NCBI GenBank assembly: GCA_905250125.1
Contig: CAJNOL010001228.1
Coordinates: 1 to 64,000, forward strand
DNA: 64,000 nucleotides
Direction of reading: 5' to 3'
Origin: Rotaria sordida
Lineage: Eukaryota > Rotifera > Eurotatoria > Philodinida > Philodinidae
Part shown: positions 22,345 through 32,764 of the stretch, piece after piece
How the letters are laid out: each line of letters opens with the position of its first letter
Numbering within the stretch: the stretch's first letter is position 1
The notes under the pieces: generated by a model
Seen by the model: the letters and a program-made list of their open reading frames with translations, nothing else
What the model was told of the DNA's origin: nothing
Database searches by the model: none
Position numbers and translations under genes: made by a program

Positions 22345-25300
22345 ATGGCTGACAAACAGTAAATGAAAAACCTTTTTTTTGTTTTCTTTATTTAATTTAA
22401 ATATTTGTTTTGTAGTTCGGATGATGTAACAATTGAAAAGCCAACATCAACAACAAAATCACCAGTAAGCATAATGTTTTCTTTATTTGATTTTTGTTTG
22501 TTGTATTTTTGCAGTTAGATTTTAAAGAAAGAGATAGTTAACATATATATATACTCATTTTATTTTTTTGCTTTTCTATAAATAAAATCTAATCTAATCT
22601 ATCGTTTTTCTAATCCGAAAGAAAGTTCGATATGGTTCTACTTGTCATCGATCGATTCAATTTAAATGACGATGATCAAATGGGAGAAATTTCATTTCAA
22701 TAGATTGTAAGTTTTATTAACGAGATTTCAATTTTTATTGGTAGGTATCATAGAAATATTATTATTATTTTTTTTTTTTTGTGAAACAATTGAAAAAGTT
22801 TCTTACATGTAAAAAAGAAAAGAAAAATATTGCATGTAGTATGGAATGTTTTTTCTTTTGTATTTTTAGCCTAATAATGATGATAAATCACGTCATCGAA
22901 AACGACGTGATCGTTCACGATCATCATCGGTAAAACGTCATCGACATAAACGATCACGATCGCGATCTCATCATCATCATCGACAAAAACGACATCGACA
23001 TAGTCGATCACGTTCACCACGACGACGACGATCAAGATCAAGACGACGTTCACCACGAAGACATTTTAGTCCAAGTAAAATGATTAAAATTTTTTAACAT
23101 TAATTTCTTTTTGTTTTCTTTAAGTTAAAAATCGAAATATACATATTGAAATACGAGCAAATGAAGATGAAAAAAAACGTATTCAATTAGAAACATTACA
23201 AAAATTTAAAGATATGGCAGGTAATAATTATTATGAATCTCTTAGAAAAGATTTTTCTACTTTGACTTTTTTTTTTTAAAAGCGAACGATACATTAGATT
23301 TATCTCAATTAACAATTGAAGATTTAAAAAAAGCTGTCGATGTACCAAAAGAATTACGATCAAATCAAGGTGCTACAATTATGTATCAAATGGATGAAAT
23401 CAGAAAATTAGTAAGTCTCGAATTACGATCGATCGATTCAATAAATACACTTTATGTAAGAGATGGGACAATGTTAGAGTTTGTCGGGAGGACTAAACAG
23501 TGTTTTCATGTACCGTTGGCGCAGCGCCTCTTCGAAGATCGAGTTTATAGTCATGATTTCCATGTACGATGTGTTTGTACTTCCAAGAATTTGGCATTTG
23601 GTCGTATAGAGTTCTAAAAGAGAAAAGGAGGAGGGTCGTTAAGAGGCAAAAACGGTCGCTCGATGGAATTCGGCCTTGTCTTTCCAATTTTATCAGTTTA
23701 GGTGTCAGAAGTCTATTTCTATTGAAATTAGACAATTTGACGGGTTCCACATTGTACGCGACTCGACTTAGTTATTCTTCTTTTCTCCATATTATATAGG
23801 ATATATATAATGGTAGTATAGTACTTTTAATTATCAGAAACATATCAATCCATTTTGGATCATATACTAATCGATAGATCTCATCGAGATCTATCAGACG
23901 ATGGTAAAGTATCTAGAGAAAAAAGTTGGTAAGACACTTCATTAATGAATACAATGCCCAAAACTGCCCTTTTAGACTGATTTTTGATGGATTTTCTCTT
24001 GAATACTCAGGCTTGTTATTCAAAAAAACAATATATTTGAAATCAGCACAAAAAACTGAGTCGATCTATGTATATGGTAAATTGCTTCATCGACTTCCAT
24101 TTTCGCCGAAAAAATCCAACCCATTCTTGAGGCGACCACAGCTAAATTTTCCGACAAAAATGAAAATCGATGAAGCAATTTACCATATACATAGATCGAC
24201 TCAGTTTTTTGTGCTGATTTCAAATATATTGTTTTTTTTAAAAACAAGTCTGACTATCCAAGAGAAAATCGATCAAAATCATTCTAAAAGGGCAATTTTG
24301 GGTATTAATGAGCATTGTATGCATCAATGAAGTGTCTTACCCACTTTTTTCTCCAGATATTTTATTATCATCTGATAGATCTCGATAAGATCTATCGATT
24401 AATGTATAATGCACAGTAGACCTGCATGTTTCTCATGGACAAAAGTTCTCTACCATCACTCAATATCTTGTAATATATGATCCTGTTCTAATTGTGTCGA
24501 TCACTAGACCCACTTTTTTCTCAGGATTTTTTATCATTATCTGACAGATCTCGACGAGATCTATTGATTAGTATATGATCCGAAATGGACTGATATGTTT
24601 CTGATAATTAAAAGTACTATACTACCATTATATATGCCCTATATAATATGGAGAAAAGAAGAATAACTAAGTCGAGTCGCGTACAATGTGGAACGCTTCA
24701 AATTGTCTAATGTCAGTAGAAATAGACGTGTGACACCTAAACTGATAAAATTGGAAAGACAAGGTCGAATTCCGACGAAGGGCCGTTTTTGCCTCTTAAC
24801 GACCCCCCTCCTTTGAAATTCTATCATTTACAATTTAAGCTGGTGAGGAGGCAGGATAATAGATCCGATATTATAAAATCTATGGCATTTTTATGCTTAA
24901 ACGGGCTCGTATATTGCAATTTTTATTACATTTTTCAAAAAAAAAATATCAAATTCGCATCAAAAACTGCGTCTACTGATATATAAACTGAGATATTTCG
25001 GTTCAAAAAAATACAAATGACATATCTATAGCATTCAGTTTTTGATGGAGATTATAAATCTGTTATTATTTTTTGTGAAAAAATATATATAAAGCATGTA
25101 ATTCAAGATATTTTATAGGTAATAATTTCTCTAATTACACTCATAAATCCAGTTTTTTGATGAAGATTAATTTAGTCTAAAATATTTTGCAATATCATTT
25201 ATACTTTAAGCTGTAGAGAACGGCATAATGGTATTATTACACTCTATATAAGCTAAAGGTCAAATGATTTCATTTATCAATAGGACGATACACCATATTG

Positions 25301-26472
25301 CCTATACATCAAAAATGATTATCATGATGTGAAAAGAATGTCATAAATAATAATAGATGATTACCAAACAGTTCCCGAAATTAATGTTCTAGATTATTCT
25401 ATGTGGAAGAATAAAGTCAAATTAATGAATACTTTATTTCATTTTCTATATGTCTTGCTGAGTAATGTCTTAAATTTATTTATAACAACGTGTAAACATT
25501 TCTCAACAAGGTCATAATGACATTAAATAAAATATCAATATATATATATATATAACCGATCTAGATTTACTAAGTTTTAAGCTAGCAAAATGTGTACTAT
25601 CAAATGTAATACAAGATAAGAAAAATAATTTCAGAGTCGCACATACCAGTCGACATACATTACATCATGTCAAAGATAACATAAATTCTTGTCGATTCTT
25701 TATATCAATTTCGAAAGATGATCAAAATTTACATTTTTAGAATTAATTTCAACCTAGAGATTTAAATGAATACAAAAAACATGAGTTTCTTAAAATCTAA
25801 ATTTCAAAACATTTATTTTGATAGATATACAGAAAAAAGGTCATCATAAGTGATTTGTAATTATCTATCTGACCTTCAAAGTACTTAGGATGATATTTTA
25901 AATGACATTATCTTTTTTTTTTTTGATATAAAATATAATAATTAGGATGTGGATACAGAAGATGATAACATCCATATATCATTTTTATTAATATGTTATG
26001 TTCTATCTTTAAATTAGATTGAAGAATTAACTGGTATATCTGTTCCAAAAATTTATAATACTGGTACAGTTAATCCACTTCAATATGCTCAACAACAACG
26101 TAAACGTAAATTACTTTGGTCAAAAACAAATGATAAAGTATTTTTTTTTAAATAAAAGATTTTTGTTTTTTTGTGGTTCTAATTGATTTTTATTTTTAGA
26201 CATCAACAAGTAAAGTTGGTGCAGCAATAACAGATGGACAAGATGAAAAAACAGCTGAAAAATTTCGAAAATTATTAGGTATGAAAACAAGTGGAAATAC
26301 AAATAATGATTTAACAGAAACAAATGCTATTAATCAACAACAACAAAATACATTTGATTCGCTTGATAAAGAATATCAAACAGCACGAATAACAACACAT
26401 TTACGACGTGGTGTTGGACTTGGATTTCTTTCTCAAGGATCTTTTATACCTTCATCATCAGACAAAAATTAA
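22345..26472 (+). CDS. RSRC2: RSRC2, arginine/serine-rich coiled-coil protein 2
   Basis: Seven exons join in frame: 22345-22358, 22416-22464, 22870-23074, 23125-23220, 23283-23410, 26018-26137 and 26200-26472, giving 294 residues (shorter than the vertebrate protein). RSRC2 is a nuclear SR-related factor linked to pre-mRNA splicing. Exon 3 encodes an RS/RH/SP-rich domain (HRKRRDRSRSSS, SRSPRRRRSRSRRRSP). The coiled-coil is short (NEDEKKRIQLETLQKFKD). The diagnostic C-terminal SMAP-type domain shows VPKIYNTGTVNPLQYA, QQQRKRKLLWS, KFRKLLGMK and, at the end, THLRRGVGLGF. The first exon has only 14 coding bases. Intron 5 (2.6 kb) is swollen by a 1.2-kb fold-back. A T-run follows the TAA at 26472. 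Confidence 0.9.
23600..24830. repeat. large fold-back with internal tandem duplication, in RSRC2 intron 5
   Basis: The left arm (about 23600-24110) and right arm (about 24150-24830) are complementary over most of their length: GTCGTTAAGAGGCAAAAACG near 23636 pairs with TTTTTGCCTCTTAACGAC near 24786, and GAGTCGATCTATGTATATGG near 24057 pairs with CATATACATAGATCGACTC near 24184. The right arm is longer because a segment with ACCCACTTTTTTCTC and 'gatctcga(t/c)(a/g)agatctat' is present twice (about 24340 and 24510). If transcribed in the intron it would form a stem of about 500 base pairs. Confidence 0.85.
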
Positions 26473-26984
26473 TTATTGTACATATGTTTTGTTTTTTTTT
26501 TTTTTTTTGTTTTTTGTCCTCTCTTAAAAAAGAAAAGAAAAAAAATATTTGTCATCGAATTACATATTTTCATTTCATTCATCCTTTAGATATTGAAATT
26601 TTTTTTTGGAAAATTTAATTCAATCAATTATTGTATTATAAATATCATATTGATATATATATTTATTCCTTTTTGATTGAATTTTTCTTTTTGATATTTA
26701 ATACAGAATTATTCTAATTTATAATTATTCATTTTTTTAAAATGTTATTCTCTGCATCAACAACAAGAAAATACATTCGATTTTTTTTGAAGTTATTTCG
26801 ACTATCAAATAATTGTTTCAACATAAATGAAAATATGTTTGTTTTGATATGATTATTACTTATTGAAAAATGTTTATATTAATTGAAATTTTTTTTCTAT
26901 TCTTTGTTGTCAGGATCAATATGTTTTATAATTCCATTTATATTGATATCTTTGTTAAAATTTTATTGTTTGTCGTCATTCTTC

Positions 26985-27593
26985 ATGGCTACTATAGACG
27001 AATCAAACGTTTCTCCACGTCAATTCCATCATCGTCAATTTCTTCATTTACAACCACTTTCTCCTCGTGTACCATCATCAATTGAACGTCATTTCGAACA
27101 ATATCTTATTGATAATCATCATTATCCAAAATTACCTTCGATTTCATCAAAACAAATAAATCGACAATCAATTGATAATACATTTACTAATGATAAAGAT
27201 TTTTTATCTTATCGTGAATTACAAATTCCAATTGTATTTGAACATGATAATGGTCCTATAAGTCGTTTATTAAATAGTGATCAATATCGACGAGCACAAA
27301 CACGTTTAATTGAATATCGACAACATAGTAAAATTCCTGGTGTTTCATTAACAACAACAACAACAGTAAAAAATTCTAATGAATTATCTCCAACACAAAT
27401 TAATGAACGAAATAATTTAACAGTACCATTAAAAGAAATTTTAATTGAAACAACAAAAGCAAAACCACATCAACAACAAGATGATATAGATTTCATTGAC
27501 GATGATTCTGTATTTAGTCATGAAAGTGATCGTCGTCGACGTGCTAAACATTGGATAAAAGAACATCAATTTTTTTTTACTGAATATCAATAA
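26985..27593 (+). CDS. hypothetical protein, unrecognised
   Basis: An intronless frame of 202 residues from ATG 26985 to TAA. Codon use is like its neighbours, with many CGT/CGA Arg codons. The protein is hydrophilic with Ser/Gln/Asn/His-rich parts, an acidic patch (DDIDFIDDD) and a basic end (DRRRRAKHWIKEHQFF), and no known domain that I recognise. The frame is open upstream and would add a strongly hydrophobic stretch (CFIIPFILISLLKFYCL), but that part has no ATG; it could come from an upstream exon through the acceptor at 26913 (TCTTTGTTGTCAG), making a membrane-anchored form. The start is therefore uncertain. It lies 0.5 kb downstream of RSRC2. Confidence 0.5.
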   Translation: MATIDESNVSPRQFHHRQFLHLQPLSPRVPSSIERHFEQYLIDNHHYPKLPSISSKQINRQSIDNTFTNDKDFLSYRELQIPIVFEHDNGPISRLLNSDQYRRAQTRLIEYRQHSKIPGVSLTTTTTVKNSNELSPTQINERNNLTVPLKEILIETTKAKPHQQQDDIDFIDDDSVFSHESDRRRRAKHWIKEHQFFFTEYQ

Positions 27594-28532
27594 TATTTTA
27601 TTTATGATAAAAATTTCATTGGGAAAAAAAAAGAAAAAAAACCTAATAGTTCTTGTTTTTTTTTTTTTTAAATTTGAATTTTATAATATAAATAAAATGA
27701 GATTTCAGATAGTTTAATGTCTAATCATGTTTTGTTTCAACAAATTCGATGAAACAACAAATAAAAACATTTATATATCTAAGGAATATTCAATATTATA
27801 AAATTCTTTTCAATTACAATATTAATGAATATGTAAAAAAAAAAACTGATTGTGATAAACTTTTAAGAGAATAAAAATATGGTGTTTTTTTCTTTTTTTT
27901 TGGAAGATAAAATGTTTGTTCCTTTTTTTACTCGCTTGAAAATGAAATCCGAATCAGAATTTTATATTGAATATGAGCTCAAATATTTTCTATCTGTACT
28001 GAGAAAAATTTGATAGCGAACTCAATTGTCAATTTTATATACATGAAGTTAGAAGTACTGATTTTTTTCTTTATGTGAAACTTCATTTCGTTAAAAATTC
28101 TTATTTCAAAGACAATAAAAACAAGTTCAAGCAGTATAATTGATAGGATCGAATTTTATAACTACAAGCTAATAAATGATTTATTCGTTCTGAATTACAA
28201 GAATAGTTTTTTTTCTTTGTTAAGCTTGTTGTAGCTAAAAGTAGTTGAAAGCTTTTTTTTAACACCACATAAATCTTCTGTCATATCTTTCGTACTTCTT
28301 CAATTAACACAGAAATATTTTATTGTTCTTGTTTTATCCAACTAGATAATTAATCGTATACTATCGAATGAAAAAAATAATAATAACGACAAAATAGATC
28401 GTATTTCTTTTCCTAAGATAAACCGTCTCGGATTTTTGTTTTTTTTGCCTTAAAATTCTCTAATTACAAAATATAGCAAACTTCAATATTCATAGAATAT
28501 GATTTATTTATAAATACATTCTTAAATATAAA
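27594..28532. other. intergenic, no gene seen
   Basis: AT-rich with long T and A runs; no credible exon on either strand. It should hold the 3' UTR of the 26985 gene and the promoter or 5' leader of the epimerase gene. Confidence 0.5.
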
Positions 28533-28541
28533 TTATTTTAG
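28533..28541 (+). promoter_or_regulatory. 3' splice site four bases before RPE start
   Basis: ATTATTTTAG ends at 28541 and the ATG begins at 28546. This is either the end of a 5' UTR intron or a spliced-leader acceptor. Confidence 0.45.
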
Positions 28542-28545
28542 ATAT

Positions 28546-29283
28546 ATGAATTCATTACCAAAACAATTAAAAGGACTTATTGGTCCATCTATTCTCAATG
28601 CTGATTTATCAACATTAGCTGAAGAAAGTCGTCGTCTTCTTAATGCTGGTGCTGATTATTTACATCTTGATGTAATGGATGGTCATTTTGTACCAAATTT
28701 AACAATTGGTCATCCTGTTATAAAATGTCTTCGTAAAAATATTCCAAATGTTTATTTTGATGCTCATATGATGGTATCAAAACCTGAACAATGGATTGAA
28801 GAAATGGCTGGTGCTGGTGTTAATCAATATACATTTCATATTGAATCAACAACATCAGATAATATTTATGATATAATACGAAAAATAAAAGAAGCTGATA
28901 TGAAAGTTGGAATTGGTATAAAACCTAAAACAGATGTTAAAGTTTTAAGTGATTTTATAAATGATATTGATGTTATTTTAATAATGACTGTTGAACCTGG
29001 TTTTGGTGGACAAAAATTTATGAATGATATGATGGATAAAATACGTTGGTTAAGAAAAAATTATCCACAATTATTACATATTGAAGTTGATGGTGGTGTT
29101 AATTTAAAAACAATTGAAGATTGTGCACAAGCTGGTGCAAATATGATTGTATCAGGTTCAGCACTTATTGAAAGTAAACAAGCAAATAAAGATATTGAAC
29201 ATATGCGTCAATTAATTGATGAAAGTTTAAAAAATAAAAATTTAAATATTCAATTAACAAATGATCAACATTGTTCACATTAA
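28546..29283 (+). CDS. RPE: ribulose-phosphate 3-epimerase
   Basis: A single uninterrupted exon of 245 residues (family about 228). The enzyme interconverts D-ribulose 5-phosphate and D-xylulose 5-phosphate in the cytosolic pentose phosphate pathway. All TIM-barrel signatures are present: IGPSILNADLSTL, YLHLDVMDGHFVPNLTIG (metal His and catalytic Asp), FDAHMMV (metal His), IMTVEPGFGGQKF, HIEVDGGVN (second catalytic Asp) and IVSGSALI for phosphate binding. The extra length is a short Asn/Gln-rich C-terminal tail. The start is fixed by the family's N-terminus and by the splice-like site just upstream. Lack of introns in the CDS contrasts with most neighbours but is not itself evidence of transfer. 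Confidence 0.96.
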   Translation: MNSLPKQLKGLIGPSILNADLSTLAEESRRLLNAGADYLHLDVMDGHFVPNLTIGHPVIKCLRKNIPNVYFDAHMMVSKPEQWIEEMAGAGVNQYTFHIESTTSDNIYDIIRKIKEADMKVGIGIKPKTDVKVLSDFINDIDVILIMTVEPGFGGQKFMNDMMDKIRWLRKNYPQLLHIEVDGGVNLKTIEDCAQAGANMIVSGSALIESKQANKDIEHMRQLIDESLKNKNLNIQLTNDQHCSH

Positions 29284-30719
29284 ATATTATTAATAACTAC
29301 TTCTTTCTTCTTCTTTTTTTCCTTTTTGTTTCTTTTATTGTATTCAATCTAAACATTAACGACCTTCTTCTTCTTCTTCTTTTTTTTTGTTTTAATAACG
29401 AAATCATTTGATGTATTGCCTATGAATATGACAGCTTTCAGTTTGCATACATTTTTGTTGATTGATTGTCATTTATTTACCAAAAAAAAAAAAAAAGTTA
29501 TTTATATCTTCGATAGGTGTTGACTGCATCGTATGTGATATGTTAGATAGTGCAACAAACATACGGTTGAGAAATTTCATATTTATAGAATAAAATCAAT
29601 TTCATTTTGTTCTTTTATATTCTAGGTTCTCAATTTTTAATATGAATTCTTTTGATTATCATTCATCCATTCTAGATTGTTTTTATTATTTTTTTTTTTC
29701 TTTTGTTTTTTTTTAATAGAAAAAAAAATCAGAATGTGGAAGAAATGGTTGGTGGATATGTCATTAATTTCATTTTAAATATTCCAACCAATCAACATAA
29801 ATACATTAATAGACTATTTTGTTTTGAAATCTTCTGCATCACCGATTTATTTTCCTTTCATTTTCTCCTTTACTTTGTTGTCCCTCGACGTCTATGTGCA
29901 TATTTAAGTGACGCACATAAAAATCTTTTATGAAACTCATTCATTCAAATATGTGCAATAACAACGTACAGTCCATTGTTACTTTCTTTTTTTTTTTCAA
30001 GCAATTGTCAAATCAGCATGTTATATTCAATAGAATGATGACGCTATTGAAACAAGACACATTATAAACAGACTTTGTCTTCGGCAAGGAAAATTGCTCG
30101 ATTAACACTACTTATAGTTAATAGGTCTATTTTTTTCCTACTTGAAGATAAGAAAACAAAAAAGAAAAGAAGAATGATAAATTATCTAACATAGAAAAAA
30201 AAGTACTAAAATATGTTCATTGTACTCGATATATCTTATTTTATGATCCAGAAAATTAGTATATTCTTGTAAGAATGATACTAGACAGAAAAAAAGGACA
30301 AGAAACAATGTCGAAAAGAATTTGGGTATCTACAGATGCGAGAAAAAACAAACAGATAAATCTTTATGCACGAAGATAACTATATAATTATCTAGTTCTA
30401 AGTAAAAACAACAACAAGTAGACTGGAGGACAATCTATATATATCTATATATATCTATATATAATTGCTTTAATTTATCTGGAACATTGATATATCTGAA
30501 CAACTGACATAGTTTCGTACATGTATAGAAAAACACCAAATAATTTATTTTTTTACTTCATTTTGATGTATATGTTTTAGTTACAATGGCAATAGGTATT
30601 AACATAGATATTGAATTTCATTCATATATCATTCAAATATTGACACTAAAACATAATCACTCAAACATATGTGTATATGTTATGTTCATGATTGGGGTAT
30701 TTGAGTACAAAATACATAT

Positions 30720-30757
<38 letters not shown>

Positions 30758-32751
30758 ATAGAGAGAAAAAAACGTAATTAGAAAAAAAAACAATAAATAT
30801 AAATTCTTTCATCTGTTATTTTTTGCTTCTTCTTTTTTATTCACATTCTATACAACATCATAGAATAAAAATGACCTTCTCAATGTATTAAAAAGTCATA
30901 TAAAATAAGAGATAGGTAAAGTTGTTTTTGTTATTTTTCGATACACTAACAACTAGAACAAATTGAGATAGAGCTTGTGCAAATTGAGAACCTTATTAGA
31001 TCGCTGCTTGATGACATTTGATTCGTTGTTGTTGTTATTATTATTCGTTGTTGTAGAAAATATTAAATACAATAATTGAATAGAGAAACAACAAGGTAAT
31101 ATCTTTTTTTTAAATTGATTTCTCCCCTTGATTCTCGTATGTTTTGCACATTAAATTGAAAAAATACATAATTAATGAGATACATCAGTAAATAGAACGT
31201 TTATTATTGCCCTTATTTTGCACTTACAATCTGCTTCAAAAATGAGAAAAAAAATAAGACAGGACAGAAGAACATGGCATACATGGTTGTTGGCTTCATA
31301 ATATATAATCAAGTTTCCTTCTTGTTTTTTTCTTTTTCACCTAAAGCAACATTAGAAAAAAATAGAAATGATATCATCATGCATATGCATGAGATTTCAT
31401 CAAATTTCTCATGCAATCGTCTGGATAATTAATAATTAATAAATAGGCGTTAGTGTCTACTGTCATAAGAAACCACATTTCTTTTACTTTTTTTCTTTGC
31501 ATATATTTATTTAGTGATTTTAGACAGTATTAAAACGACATATATCATCAGTTAGAAAAGAAATCTGTGTGTTGGTGTATAAGTAAGACAAAAGCGTCTT
31601 TGACTTGGCTTCACCCGAATGTTTGTCATATCATTTATTATTATTGACCTAAGAAAAGGGAAGAATAAAAGATGTACTCAATGCCATTATGAAACATTAG
31701 AAAATATGATTAGTGATCGGGGCATCATGTCCTGAAATAAATCAAAAAAAAAAGAAAAAGAAAAAAGATATTTCTTGTAAAAAATATCCTATTCGCACGA
31801 CATTGATTACATTGAAATAAAGAAAAATATCTGAAAATAATAATGATAACAATCATCGAATATAATAAAACGGAAATCCTCGATCGTTCTTTTGTTTTTT
31901 TTTCTTCTTCAGCATCAGGCAATGCCATTAATAGAGGCAACATGAGAAGTTCAAGTCTATTCTTCTCATCTGTCATACAATTTAGACCTCGACACAGTGT
32001 ATACAGCTGATTGAAAGAGAAACACATTTGTGTTCTTTTCTTCGACGACTTTCTTTTTTTCTTTTGATACTCATGATACCTCTAGGGTATGACATACATA
32101 AATTATATGTCTGACGTTAGCTCGTTCTCTCTTACTTGTTTGTCGTCGAATGCTCGCGAAGGTTGATTCTTTGCCTCTAGCCCGAATGATTCGGGCAAAC
32201 AAGAGAAAAGAAAAAGAAAAAGAAAACGAGAGAATGGGGCAAAAAAAACAGCTGAGAATGCATATAAATAGAGAAAGAGAAACCCATATGATAGTTTTGG
32301 GTAAAAACGAAAGGAGAAAAATAAGAGAGCACCATACGGTTCTGTTTTGTCTTCTTGTTATTAATGATGCTGTTGGTCATGGTGATGTATATAAATGTCT
32401 GTTCGTGATGGGAGGATGACATTGACAGGGATAAAACTATTTAAAAAAAAAAATATGTAAGCAACAATATATGATTACTGACAAAAACAAAGGTAATTAG
32501 TCGTCGTCAATTTTTTAGTTAATGATAAACATTGAATATGAACAATAGAAACAAAGAAAAGTATAAAAAGCTAGAAAAACATATATGAAACATATTTAAC
32601 ATACCAATTTTTATTATTATTACAATTTTTTACACCTTTACAATAGACACTCACATAAGAAAAATGTGAATATGAATGGCTGTTGCCCGTAACCAATCGT
32701 TGAATTCTAAACACATGTTTATTTGACTAGTTCATATAATTATTGTTCATT
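29284..32751. other. long intergenic stretch, no gene seen
   Basis: About 3.5 kb without a supportable exon. It contains poly-T/poly-A runs, a TA array near 30730-30760, the 12-base palindrome ATGCATATGCAT at 31379-31390, and a less AT-rich patch at 32110-32200. That patch holds an 8-1-8 palindrome (GCCCGAAT, G, ATTCGGGC, 32180-32196), which may mark the promoter or first non-coding exon of the RagC-like gene. Confidence 0.5.
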
Positions 32752-32762
32752 CTAAATTTCAG
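32752..32762 (+). promoter_or_regulatory. 3' splice site two bases before the RagC-like start
   Basis: TCTAAATTTCAG ends at 32762; the ATG follows at 32765. It is a 5' UTR intron end or a spliced-leader acceptor. Confidence 0.5.
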
Positions 32763-32764
32763 AT

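Noticed and set aside
22871-23056. Minus-strand Val/Asp-rich frame
   Set aside because: Mirror image of the RS-domain exon of RSRC2.
24020-24330. Two near-identical proteins predicted on opposite strands (LKSAQKTESIYVYGKLLHR)
   Set aside because: They are the two arms of the fold-back repeat read in mirror image, not genes.
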